A DNA stretch of 12,491 bases from an uncultured Armatimonadota bacterium (lineage in GTDB: Bacteria > Armatimonadota > Armatimonadia > Armatimonadales > Armatimonadaceae): the NCBI GenBank assembly GCA_903915615.1, contig CAIWTR010000248.1, positions 1 through 12,491 on the forward strand, given 5' to 3'. Both the position numbers and the translations under genes were made by a program. Of the stretch, positions 1 to 7,246 are shown piece by piece. Numbering within the stretch: position 1 is the stretch's first letter; every line of letters starts with the position of its first letter. Under the pieces are notes generated by a model. That model ran no database searches and was not told where the DNA came from. It was given only the letters and a program-made list of their open reading frames with translations.

Positions 1-907
1 GCAGGTTGAGGTACGAGATTTCCCGTCCACCCGCAACATTTCCGAGAAAGCCCACGGTGTAGTGCGCTGGAATTTGTTTACTCGCCTGTGGGCAGTGGAT
101 CAGACAGGCTTTGTCGTGCAGGTCAATAGGACAATACTTATCACGGAACTGCTGCGGTGTGATTTCTCCATCCGTATGGAATTTGTGTTCCTTGTTAACC
201 CACTTCCACTCAAACGATGTTGGAGGGACACCGAGGTGGATGGTCAGCATCTGGTAGATGTCATCCATGACGGCATCTTTGTACACCTTGATAGCATCCG
301 CAGACTCGCCATTTTGCATCTTTGAACGGAGCATTTGTGCTTCGCGGCGGAGCTTCTGGGTGATGTGCTGATTCATCACGACTGAGTTCGAGCTTGAGAA
401 CGTCTCAGGCATGATGCGCTTAGGGACCACGCCGTACTTGTCGATCAGATTCGTGAACATGTCCCACTGACCACCATCGTTGAGCGGTGCAGCACATAGC
501 CAGTCGAGGAGGCGGGAGCTCACTTCCAGCTGTGGATTGTCAATGATCTGCTCTAGAAAGAGGTTGGACTTTTCGAGCTTGTCGTAAAACATCAGGTAGG
601 TCTGCGAAAGCTCAAAGTCTTCGAGTCCCAGATGTTCAGCAGCCGACATCCGGAAGAGGTTCAGGCCGGCAAAGAGCCAGCAACGTCCGGATGCAAACTG
701 ACTCGTTGTCTTCCCTGACTTCACGACATGGGAGTACGCATGGCTGACGGCTTGAACACGGTCACGGTTGAGCGCAACCGAGCGGATATCAGTTTTGCCC
801 GCAGCATTGCGTGCAATACGCGCGATAGGGTTCCCGGCTGTTCTTGCTGCGGCACTCTGTATCTGCTCGGATGTCAGAGCTCTGAGTGCGTTGATTGGGG
901 TGCTCAT
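1..907 (-). CDS. pepC: Aminopeptidase C (bleomycin hydrolase family, peptidase C1B), 3' part outside the window
   Basis: Cytosolic papain-like cysteine aminopeptidase that trims peptides; family members form hexameric barrels. The 302 visible residues begin with ATG at 907. They contain the family signature Q70-FASGRCWLFAG with the catalytic Cys at residue 76 and the oxyanion Gln at 70, followed by the conserved block around SSSNSVVMNQHITQKLRR and the FEWKW segment. The catalytic His and Asn lie beyond the left edge. Full-length members have about 440-450 residues, so roughly one third is missing. The start ATG overlaps the stop of the upstream jag gene by 4 nt (ATGA), so translation is probably coupled. 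There is no signal peptide. The family call is firm. The placement behind jag is unusual, because mnmE is the more common neighbour there. Confidence 0.93.
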   Translation of the reverse strand, partial: MSTPINALRALTSEQIQSAAARTAGNPIARIARNAAGKTDIRSVALNRDRVQAVSHAYSHVVKSGKTTSQFASGRCWLFAGLNLFRMSAAEHLGLEDFELSQTYLMFYDKLEKSNLFLEQIIDNPQLEVSSRLLDWLCAAPLNDGGQWDMFTNLIDKYGVVPKRIMPETFSSSNSVVMNQHITQKLRREAQMLRSKMQNGESADAIKVYKDAVMDDIYQMLTIHLGVPPTSFEWKWVNKEHKFHTDGEITPQQFRDKYCPIDLHDKACLIHCPQASKQIPAHYTVGFLGNVAGGREISYLNL

Positions 908-1380
908 TGTGCTGGACGTGGCGCGATGACGATATAGCGATTTGGCTCAAGGCCTTCGGAATAGGTCATTACACTTGGATGGTCAAGTAGGGCATTGTGA
1001 ACAATTTTGCGCTCAAGGGCTGAAAGTGGGTCAAGGACAGCTTCCTGGCCAGCTTCTTCTACCTGTGCAGCAAGGTCATTTGCCGTTTCAACCAACAGCT
1101 GTTCCCGGCGTTCGCGATAGCCTTCGGAATCGAAGAGGACATTCAGACGTGGGTCGCCGCGGTGGATGCAGGCTGTGGTGGCTACCAGCTGGAGGGCATC
1201 CAAGACACGTGAGCCTCTGCCAACAACCTTTGCCGCATCGGTTCCATCGACAGATACGGTGATCGCATCTGGTGTGTCGCGCGTCACGGAAACAGCGAGG
1301 TCGAGGCCGGTGGATGCTGCATAGCCCTCGGCAAAAGCGAAAATGCGCTCTTTGAGGGTGTCAACCGTTACATCTGCCAT
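904..1380 (-). CDS. jag: Jag/KhpB-like KH-R3H RNA-binding protein (SpoIIIJ-associated)
   Basis: Predicted cytosolic RNA-binding protein of 158 residues. Family members bind RNA and affect cell division and envelope growth, and are normally encoded next to yidC, as here. An N-terminal alpha/beta segment (1-45) is followed by a KH-like region (about 40-75) with VVGRGSRVLDALQ. The usual GxxG loop reads G-R-G-S here, a departure from the motif. A helical linker leads to a C-terminal R3H domain (about 115-153) with R124-x3-H128 and the SEGLEPNRYIVIAP block. ATG at 1380 is chosen because AAGGA lies about 9 nt upstream. An upstream in-frame ATG at 1419 has no comparable site. The gene lies 74 nt after yidC and overlaps pepC by 4 nt. 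Confidence 0.9.
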   Translation of the reverse strand: MADVTVDTLKERIFAFAEGYAASTGLDLAVSVTRDTPDAITVSVDGTDAAKVVGRGSRVLDALQLVATTACIHRGDPRLNVLFDSEGYRERREQLLVETANDLAAQVEEAGQEAVLDPLSALERKIVHNALLDHPSVMTYSEGLEPNRYIVIAPRPAQ

Positions 1381-1454
1381 TGTGGTGGTCCTTCTATTCC
1401 GGCATCCCGTCGCCGGCATTTGATATGAATGCGTACTGTGCGTTTTGCCGCTGC

Positions 1455-2663
1455 TTACTTCTTCTTCTTCTTGCCGGTGATGAGTGGATTGCTGACATTG
1501 ATTGCCGGCTTACCTGGCTCGATAATCACGGTCGTCCCTGCGGCGGCTGCGTTGAGCTGACGCTGAATCAGCCACTGCTGTCCGACACCAAGGATGTTGG
1601 ATGCGAAGTAGTAAAGCACAAATGCACTGGGAAGTTGGTACTGCAGCATCATCACAAAGTAAATGACTGGCATCGTGGTGCTCATCATTTTTTGCTGTTC
1701 TGCTTGCGTCGGGTCTGTTGGAGGCGGGCTGAGCTTCATCTGCACAAACATCGTGCCCGCGTACAGAACCAGAAGAATGATGTCCTGCTCACCGAGGTGG
1801 TGTCCGATTTGACCCTTGAGCGGGGCTGGCCACAGCTGTGAGAGATCGCCAAAGGCTGGCGTAATCCACAGGAATGTCGCATCCCGGAAGCTGAACTGGT
1901 AGTTGTTGATGAGCTGAATCATCAGGAGGAAGACAGGGATCTGTGCCAGCGCCGGGAGACATCCACCCATTGGGTTGACGCCATGCTCCAGCTGGAACTC
2001 CTTCATCTTTGCCTGCAGCTCGGCCGGATTCGCTTTGTACTTTTCATTCAAATCCTTGATTTGAGGAGCGTACTTCTGCATCTCCTTCGCATTTTTGAAT
2101 GTCTTGTAGCGGAGCGGCCACAGGATACCCGTGACGAAGATTGCGATGAATACAATCGCAAGAACCGGGCTGAACTTCTTGTTGTTGCCAAAAATCCGAA
2201 CCAAGGTGTCCATGACCTTGAAGTAAGGAGTTTTCGCATTGACATCGTTTTGCTTGGTTTCAAGCTCGAGCAAGAGCGTAAGTGCTTCTTCGCGCTTTGC
2301 AGACTTCATCTCTGTGCTGCGAAGATACGCATCGAGCTGCTTCCAGGCGTTGTATGTCTCTTTTTTCTTGTCCGACATGATACGTGCGGACTCGATCGCG
2401 CCTGTGTAGCCGATATCGGAGTTTTTGAACTTATCCTGAACAGCTTTATAGGTGCTGGATGCATCCGTCCAGAGCTCGCCTACCTTGGCTGACTTTGCGG
2501 TCTCTGCATCGGCTGCAACCTTGACCTTTTTCTGGGCCTCGGTGATGGCAGCGTCAGGAGTATCCGGAATTGAGACATTGCCGCCACAGCCCGAAAGGGT
2601 CAACATAGCCAGCAATGCAATGGTCCAGATTGTCCATGCCCGATGGAGACTCATCAACTTCAT
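1455..2663 (-). CDS. yidC: YidC/Oxa1 family membrane protein insertase, lipoprotein type
   Basis: Inserts proteins into the inner membrane, alone or with SecYEG. The 402-residue product starts with a signal peptide ending in the lipobox LSGC (Cys26), so it is probably a lipoprotein. Residues 27-160 are a charged, helix-rich extracytoplasmic region. The insertase core begins with a membrane helix at about 166-184, followed by the conserved groove Arg in PLRYKTFK (Arg185). The cytosolic helical hairpin is 190-228. Then come NPMGGCLPALAQIP (230-243) and further membrane helices around 243-253, 295-306 and 331-365. The tail ends in five lysines, as in many ribosome-contacting YidC proteins. ATG at 2663 is preceded by GAGGAAG at a normal distance. 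It is the third gene of the rpmH operon. Confidence 0.95.
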   Translation of the reverse strand: MKLMSLHRAWTIWTIALLAMLTLSGCGGNVSIPDTPDAAITEAQKKVKVAADAETAKSAKVGELWTDASSTYKAVQDKFKNSDIGYTGAIESARIMSDKKKETYNAWKQLDAYLRSTEMKSAKREEALTLLLELETKQNDVNAKTPYFKVMDTLVRIFGNNKKFSPVLAIVFIAIFVTGILWPLRYKTFKNAKEMQKYAPQIKDLNEKYKANPAELQAKMKEFQLEHGVNPMGGCLPALAQIPVFLLMIQLINNYQFSFRDATFLWITPAFGDLSQLWPAPLKGQIGHHLGEQDIILLVLYAGTMFVQMKLSPPPTDPTQAEQQKMMSTTMPVIYFVMMLQYQLPSAFVLYYFASNILGVGQQWLIQRQLNAAAAGTTVIIEPGKPAINVSNPLITGKKKKK

Positions 2664-2719
2664 TCAATCTTCCTCTATATGGTGCTCACCGGAATTCCGT
2701 GGGCACAGCCTCTATTCTA

Positions 2720-3403
2720 CTACGGCACCGGGTCATGTCCGCCTTTTGCGAACGGATGGCACCGTGTAATACGGCGCAGACCCATCCAAAGTCCCGGCCA
2801 CGTCCCGTATCGCAGCATCGCCTGCGCCATAAACTCCGAGCACGATGGGTAATAACGGCAGGTGGATGGCGTGTTCCGGGAGATCATTTGGTAGATGCGG
2901 ATCATCCGGACTGCTAGTGATACCGGCTGCTCATTCGAATCTGTTCCTGCTTGCGTGGTTGCGACCGCGATGATGGGGGATTCGCTAACCCCTGATGTTG
3001 CATCAGCACCGTCGATGGTTTCAGCGCTCACAAGCTCAACAGGCGCAGCCGCCGGCTGTTCCTTCGGCAATCGCGAATACAGCTTCTCACGTGCAGAAAA
3101 CAGCTCGACAGCAAGCGCATCCTGTGAGATCTCGGGGCTTCCAGGGCGGGCTACAAAGATGTAATCCCCTGGGATAAACGACTCAACACAAGCTGCGCAG
3201 ACGTGACGTAACCGACGACGGACCAAGTTACGGTCGTGGGCCTTGCCTACCTTTTTGGATGTGACAAATCCAAAACGCCGCCGGTGCCCACGTTTGTCCT
3301 GCATCCAATAAATGGTCAGGTGCTCAGTGTGCGCCATGCGGCGTCTGTTATATACGGTAGCGAAATCGCGTCGCTCGGTCAAGCGATACGGGCGCGATAA
3401 CAT
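2720..3403 (-). CDS. rnpA: Ribonuclease P protein component fused to YidD membrane-insertion efficiency factor
   Basis: A single uninterrupted frame of 227 residues carries two proteins that are usually separate neighbours. Residues 1-115 are RnpA, the protein cofactor of the tRNA 5'-processing ribozyme: RLTERRDFATVY at the N-terminus, then the basic helix KKVGKAHDRNLVRRRLRHV (50-68). The usual RNR motif reads RNL here. Residues about 116-160 are an Ala/Ser/Thr/Val-rich linker. Residues 160-227 are YidD, with an amphipathic N-terminal helix (VRMIRIYQMIS), CRYYPSCSE (182-190), the GLWMGLRRI block and CHPFAKGGHDPVP at the end, all diagnostic. No internal stop separates the parts. ATG at 3403 has no good Shine-Dalgarno site. 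It lies 29 nt after rpmH, and yidC follows after 56 nt. Confidence 0.92.
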   Translation of the reverse strand: MLSRPYRLTERRDFATVYNRRRMAHTEHLTIYWMQDKRGHRRRFGFVTSKKVGKAHDRNLVRRRLRHVCAACVESFIPGDYIFVARPGSPEISQDALAVELFSAREKLYSRLPKEQPAAAPVELVSAETIDGADATSGVSESPIIAVATTQAGTDSNEQPVSLAVRMIRIYQMISRNTPSTCRYYPSCSEFMAQAMLRYGTWPGLWMGLRRITRCHPFAKGGHDPVP

Positions 3404-3432
3404 CAGCGTAAAAAGGAAGTCAGGTCGCTAAG

Positions 3433-3579
3433 TTACTTGTTTGCAAATACAGACAAGCGATGGCGTCCTTGGCCACGGCGATTCTTGAGGACGTTACGGC
3501 CATCCGTGGTACGCATCCTGGCGCGGAAGCCATGCACACGCAGGCGACGTCGGTTTTTGGGTTGAAATGTACGCTTCAT
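3433..3579 (-). CDS. rpmH: 50S ribosomal protein L34
   Basis: Small, very basic large-subunit ribosomal protein of 48 residues. It starts MKRTFQPKNRRRLRVHGFRAR and shows the standard L34 pattern through GRNVLKNRRGQGRHRLSVF. Length and sequence are typical apart from a short AxK-type tail. It is the first gene of the minus-strand rpmH-rnpA/yidD-yidC-jag-pepC operon. The start ATG at 3579 has only a weak purine stretch (GTGAGAT) upstream. In many bacteria dnaA and the origin lie next to rpmH. Here the upstream neighbour is a divergent protease gene, and no dnaA is visible. Confidence 0.96.
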   Translation of the reverse strand: MKRTFQPKNRRRLRVHGFRARMRTTDGRNVLKNRRGQGRHRLSVFANK

Positions 3580-3836
3580 TTATTTATCTCACGTTAAATT
3601 GACCACCGGGCGAAAATAGGCCGTGGCGCAAGGGCTAAGTTATCACGCCGGTAAGCCGAAGCGCAAATTAAGCGGGCCATTCATCATGAAAAAGATGTCT
3701 ATTCGCGCGTGTGGGATGCAAATGCTGGGGAACAATTCACAACCGTGCGGTGGTACAATTTCCGACCCGGCAGAGTGGCTGTGGCCTTTCTTAACAAAGG
3801 ATCGCCTCTACCAACCGGTAAGGAGTTAAAGCTGCG
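3580..3836. other. Divergent intergenic region between rpmH and the S41 protease operon
   Basis: These 257 nt must hold the promoters of the rpmH operon (minus) and the protease pair (plus). The plus side has an extended -10 at 3751-3759. On the minus side I see no convincing promoter; GATAAC near 3645 is at best a 4/6 match. No DnaA-box cluster, tRNA or clear terminator hairpin was recognised. Confidence 0.5.
3751..3759 (+). promoter_or_regulatory. Putative extended -10 promoter element of the S41 protease pair
   Basis: TGGTACAAT fits an extended -10 (TGn plus TACAAT, 5/6 to TATAAT). No good -35 hexamer is found 16-18 nt upstream, consistent with extended -10 promoters. Transcription would start near 3766 and give a leader of about 70 nt with AAGGAG at 3820-3825. 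The same GTACAAT string occurs before pyrE and before the VOC gene. Confidence 0.4.
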
Positions 3837-5234
3837 ATGCGACGTTGGAACTCACTCATCATCACGCTTGGGCTGGCCGGAAGCTTCGGAGTTGCCTTCG
3901 CCGCTGGACGCCTCCTTCGTGCACCTCAACCCACGACTGCCATCAGTAATACGCGGGCTACTGGAACACAGGTTGCCGAGCTTCCTGCCGTTACACTCCC
4001 GGGCAACGCAACGGATGCATCCCCCGGTGCAACTGAAACTCAGGGGTTTTCCCTCTTTGAAACCGTGTATGGCCTTGTCCGCTCCCAGTTTGTAGACAAC
4101 CTCCCCGACAAAAACAAGATGGCGCATGGTGCCGTCCGCGCGATGTTGTCATCTTTAGACGATCCGCACTCAACCTTTGTAGAGTCATCGTCCCGCCAGC
4201 TGATGGAACAAGAAGGCAAGGGCATTCTCAACGGCATCGGTGCAGCCTTGACAATTCGTGGCGTGAAACAGGATGGCTTTACTGACTTTCGTGTGACGGT
4301 CGTTGCGCCGATTGCCGGCTCACCTGCTGCCATCGCTGGTCTGAAACCTGGCGATTCGGTCCAAAAGGTGGATGGACGCTACGTCTTCGGACACAGTCCA
4401 TTGCTTGCCTACAACCGTATATTGCAGCGCTGGCAGGACCGGGATGTCACCGATGAAGAAGTTGAGAAGGTTCGTAAGAGCACCAAGGCCCGGATTGAAA
4501 ACGGGATGGCGTATCGTGATGCTGAGCTGCTGCTCCGCGGCGACCGCTCGGCTGTAAAGTCGGATGCCGCCAAGGAAGTTGCCAAAAAGGATCGCTTCAC
4601 GATCACGGTGCTTCGCGCTGGAAAGTCAATCGATGTTCCTGTCTCGCTGACACAAACCAAGGTTGAACCGGTCAGTGTCCAACCTGTCAACGCATCCACG
4701 GTGCTCTTGAAAATTCCATTCTTTGGCGAGACCGCTGGCAAGGATGTCCGTGCTGCACTTGCTGGCTCCGCTGGCAAAAATGTAATCGTTGACCTCCGGG
4801 GTAACCCGGGAGGCGATATCGAAGCAGGCCAGTCTGTCGCTGGTGTCCTCGCTGGTCCTGGTGCGTTCTGCGTTGAGATTGGTCAAAAAGGCGCCCGCAA
4901 GACCTTAAAGACGACGGGCAATGCCCTCAAACTTGGCAAGGTTGCCGTGCTTACCGATCGCGGGACTGCATCCGTTTCTGAAGCGCTCGCACTCTGTATG
5001 CTGGAGCGCCGTCAGGCACCAGTGGTTGGACAGACAACATTTGGAGATGGCCTGTTGCAGGGACTCTATACATTGGATGATGGCTCTGGCTTTACGCTCA
5101 ATGTTGGGACTCTTGCTGGAAAGTCACGCGGCTGGGCTGGTACGGGGCTAGTTCCCACGGTTGCCGTTCCAACATCCGTTGCACCAGCGGCAGTGGTTAC
5201 AAAAGCCGTTCAGGCACTTGGAGGTGGCAAGTAA
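3837..5234 (+). CDS. S41 family C-terminal processing protease homologue, probably catalytically inactive
   Basis: 465 residues with an N-terminal signal or anchor helix (about 6-23), so membrane-attached with an extracytoplasmic body. Order: helical N-domain (70-128, SLDDPHSTFV at 106-115), PDZ domain (about 130-275; VAPIAGSPAAIAGLKPGDSV), then the S41 domain (about 285-445; VIVDLRGNPGG at 316-326). The PDZ domain carries a charged insertion at about 190-250. The catalytic serine position is kept (Ser379 in GTASVSE). The catalytic lysine 25 residues later, normally in TFGKG, is Asp404 (TFGDGLLQ). The Ser/Lys dyad is therefore broken, and the protein may regulate or chaperone the active protease encoded next. 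ATG at 3837 follows AAGGAG. The stop overlaps the next start by 1 nt (TAATG). An alternative lysine such as Lys429 could rescue activity, but nothing in the sequence supports that. Confidence 0.88.
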   Translation: MRRWNSLIITLGLAGSFGVAFAAGRLLRAPQPTTAISNTRATGTQVAELPAVTLPGNATDASPGATETQGFSLFETVYGLVRSQFVDNLPDKNKMAHGAVRAMLSSLDDPHSTFVESSSRQLMEQEGKGILNGIGAALTIRGVKQDGFTDFRVTVVAPIAGSPAAIAGLKPGDSVQKVDGRYVFGHSPLLAYNRILQRWQDRDVTDEEVEKVRKSTKARIENGMAYRDAELLLRGDRSAVKSDAAKEVAKKDRFTITVLRAGKSIDVPVSLTQTKVEPVSVQPVNASTVLLKIPFFGETAGKDVRAALAGSAGKNVIVDLRGNPGGDIEAGQSVAGVLAGPGAFCVEIGQKGARKTLKTTGNALKLGKVAVLTDRGTASVSEALALCMLERRQAPVVGQTTFGDGLLQGLYTLDDGSGFTLNVGTLAGKSRGWAGTGLVPTVAVPTSVAPAAVVTKAVQALGGGK

Positions 5235-6718
5235 TGGCAGGCATCACCCCACGACGCATCATCGTAATTGGTGCATTCCTCACAACCGGTTTAGTGCTTG
5301 GATTCTCGCAAGGGGCGCTGCAGCCTCTCAAGGGAAAGAGCTCGATTGACCGTAACGTGGCGACCGTGATGGCGATGCCAACGCTCTTCAGTGAGCGCTT
5401 GACTGCTGCCTTCCGATTACCCGCCGCAAGCGCCGGTAGCCCTGTCGCCCTCGAGCCATACGAAACCTACCTCGCAGTGCGTGACACCATCATGACCGAG
5501 TATGCCAATCCTCCAAAGGATGCTAAGGCAAATCGCGAATGGCCAAACAAGCTGAACAATATGGCTATCAAGGGGATGGTCGCATCCGTTGGCGATATCT
5601 ATACCGAGTATTGGACATCGGATGAGTTCAAGAAGCAGATGGAAACGACATCCGGGAGCTTTGGTGGCGTCGGTGCCCGCCTCGATGTACGTGATCACAA
5701 GCCGCTGATTGTTGAGCCGATACCAAACTCGCCGGCGATGGCCAAGGGCTTAATGTCGGGAGACCTTATCCGCGCCGTGGATGGCAAGAGTGCGGTGATT
5801 TCTCCAAGCCAGCGCCTCGATGATGTCATCAAGCGTATCAAGGGTGAGCCTGGCACCAAGGTCCGCCTCACGATTGAGCGTAAGGGTAGTAAGCCATTCG
5901 ATGTGGACTTGGTTCGTGCCATCGTTACAAGTCCAGTGGTCGACTCTTGGATGTTGGATCCTGCGAACGGGATTGGCTATGTAAAGCTTGATCAGTTTAC
6001 TGAGCAAGCAGATGTTCAGGTTGCGGCCGCGATTGCAAAGCTGCAGACGCAGGGAATGAAAGCACTGGTCTTCGACCTCCGGGGTAACCCTGGTGGACTC
6101 CTCACCGTTGCCCGTGATCTGGTTTCCCGTTTTGTCGCGGAAGGCCCAGTCGTGTGGACCAAAGAGCGTCAAGGCGGCATGGTCAGCTTGAATGTCGATT
6201 CCAAGCGGACAATCCCTGCCCTGTCATCTGGGAGCATTCCAGTCGTCGTTCTGGTCAACGGTAGCAGTGCAAGTGCATCGGAGATTGTGAGCGGCGCGCT
6301 TCAGGATGCCAATGCGGCATTCATCATCGGAACACGTACTTACGGTAAGGGCCTTGTTCAGACCATTTTGCCACTAGGTGATACAGGCGGTGCTGTAAAG
6401 GTCACTACGCAGCATTACTTCACGCGTGACAAGCACGACATCAACCTCAAGCGGGATGAAAATGGCGAGCCTGTTGGAGAAAAGGGTGGCATCCGCCCTG
6501 ACCGTGTTGTGCCTGAGGATGACAAAGACCTTGATGCGCAGCGCAAAATCATGCGTGAGCAACCGGGTAACCGCAAGGCTGCGATTCCGATTAGCAAGCA
6601 AGTCCAAGCGGCACTTGCAGTTCTGAAAGAAAAGCTCGCGGGATCCCCGTGGCCGGCATCGGAGAAGGATGACCTCGCAAAGCAGGACACTGGATCCAAA
6701 CGCGAGACTGGCGAGTAG
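5234..6718 (+). CDS. ctpA: S41 family C-terminal processing protease (CtpA-like), active-site complete
   Basis: 494 residues, extracytoplasmic and anchored by an N-terminal hydrophobic helix (about 8-24). It carries an N-terminal helical region (75-140), a PDZ domain (about 142-228; VEPIPNSPAMAKGLMSGDLI) and the S41 catalytic domain (about 245-425) with VFDLRGNPGG (279-288). Ser347 lies in NGSSASASE and Lys372 in TYGKG, exactly 25 residues apart as in E. coli Tsp. Such enzymes clip the C-termini of secreted or membrane proteins. The start shares one base with the stop of the inactive paralogue and has GGAGGTGG upstream, so the two are coupled and may act together. Residues 435-494 (a charged, Lys/Glu-rich tail) are exactly the part duplicated in the downstream repeat array, so the tail itself may be a replaced segment. 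Confidence 0.93.
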   Translation: MAGITPRRIIVIGAFLTTGLVLGFSQGALQPLKGKSSIDRNVATVMAMPTLFSERLTAAFRLPAASAGSPVALEPYETYLAVRDTIMTEYANPPKDAKANREWPNKLNNMAIKGMVASVGDIYTEYWTSDEFKKQMETTSGSFGGVGARLDVRDHKPLIVEPIPNSPAMAKGLMSGDLIRAVDGKSAVISPSQRLDDVIKRIKGEPGTKVRLTIERKGSKPFDVDLVRAIVTSPVVDSWMLDPANGIGYVKLDQFTEQADVQVAAAIAKLQTQGMKALVFDLRGNPGGLLTVARDLVSRFVAEGPVVWTKERQGGMVSLNVDSKRTIPALSSGSIPVVVLVNGSSASASEIVSGALQDANAAFIIGTRTYGKGLVQTILPLGDTGGAVKVTTQHYFTRDKHDINLKRDENGEPVGEKGGIRPDRVVPEDDKDLDAQRKIMREQPGNRKAAIPISKQVQAALAVLKEKLAGSPWPASEKDDLAKQDTGSKRETGE

Positions 6719-6772
6719 GCTGAACGCCTAGAGCAAGGAGGGGAGGCCAGCGGCCTCCCCTTTTTCGTTACC
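6536..6772 (+). repeat. Tandem repeat unit 1 (237 bp): live 3' end of the S41 protease gene plus terminator
   Basis: Begins at GCGCAGCGC, exactly at codon 435 of the protease. It holds the last 60 codons, stop TAG (6716-6718), a short stem TAGGC/GCCTA that includes the stop, and the terminator hairpin. The unit is 79 x 3 nt long. Confidence 0.95.
6740..6765 (+). terminator. Intrinsic terminator 1 (S41 protease operon)
   Basis: Perfect 9-bp stem GGGGAGGCC / GGCCTCCCC with a 3-nt loop (AGC), followed by TTTTT, 21 nt after the protease stop codon. It is the functional terminator of the protease pair. Confidence 0.93.
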
Positions 6773-7009
6773 GCGCAGCGCAAAATCATGCGTGAGCAAC
6801 CGGGTAACCGTAAGGCCGCGATTCCGATTAGCAAGCAAGTCCAAGCGGCACTTGCAGTTCTGAAAGAAAAGCTCGCGGGATCCCCGTGGCCGGCATCGGA
6901 GAAGGATGACCTCGCAAAGCAGGACTCCGGATCCAAGCGCGAGACTGGCGAGTAGGCTGAACGCCTAGAGCAAGGAGGGGAGGCCAGCGGCCTCCCCTTT
7001 TTCGTTACC
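6773..7009 (+). repeat. Tandem repeat unit 2 (237 bp): duplicated protease 3' end, untethered
   Basis: Head-to-tail copy of unit 1 with about five base differences in the coding part. Three are synonymous third-base changes and two fall in one Thr-to-Ser codon. The copied reading frame is intact to TAG at 6953-6955. An ATG at 6788 could open a 55-codon frame starting MREQPGNRKA, but no ribosome binding site precedes it and a terminator lies just upstream, so I treat it as an untranslated gene-end copy. Confidence 0.93.
6977..7002 (+). terminator. Intrinsic terminator 2 (repeat copy)
   Basis: Identical to terminator 1, in repeat unit 2, 237 bp downstream. It would catch read-through from terminator 1. 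Confidence 0.88.
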
Positions 7010-7246
7010 GCGTAGCGCAAATTCATGCGTGAGCAACCGGGTAACCGCAAGGCAGCGATTCCGATCAGCAAGCAAGTTCAGGCAGCGGTTACTGTTCTGA
7101 AAGAAAAGCTCGCAGGATCCCCGTGGCCTGCATCGGAGAAGGATGACCTCGCAAAGCAGGACTCTGGATCCAAGCGCGAGACTGGCGAGTAGGCGAAAGT
7201 CAAAAGCAAGACGGGGAGGCCAGCGGCCTCCCCCTTTTTCGTTACT
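7010..7246 (+). repeat. Tandem repeat unit 3 (237 bp): diverged protease 3' end copy
   Basis: More diverged copy. Against unit 2 I count about ten synonymous third-base changes and four replacement codons: CAG to TAG and ATC to TTC near the left end, and Leu-Ala to Val-Thr in the QAALAV segment. The frame after the ATG at 7025 stays open for 55 codons to TAG (7190-7192). The spacer between stop and hairpin differs completely from the other units and lacks the TAGGC/GCCTA stem. Confidence 0.92.
7213..7239 (+). terminator. Intrinsic terminator 3 (repeat copy)
   Basis: Same hairpin in repeat unit 3, with one extra C before the T-run. Confidence 0.87.

Noticed and set aside
3580..3836. Replication origin next to rpmH
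   Set aside because: rpmH often neighbours dnaA and oriC, but no dnaA gene and no cluster of TTATCCACA-like boxes is present.
6415..7071. Long minus-strand open frame (218 codons) with internal sequence repeats across the protease 3' end array
   Set aside because: It is antisense to a strongly supported protease gene and its copies. Its internal repetition only mirrors the 237-bp repeat (79 codons), and it has no ribosome binding site or recognisable family.
6788..7192. Two 55-codon frames (6788-6955 and 7025-7192) as small protein genes
   Set aside because: They encode the protease tail again, lack ribosome binding sites and lie behind terminators. They are better explained as detached gene ends.
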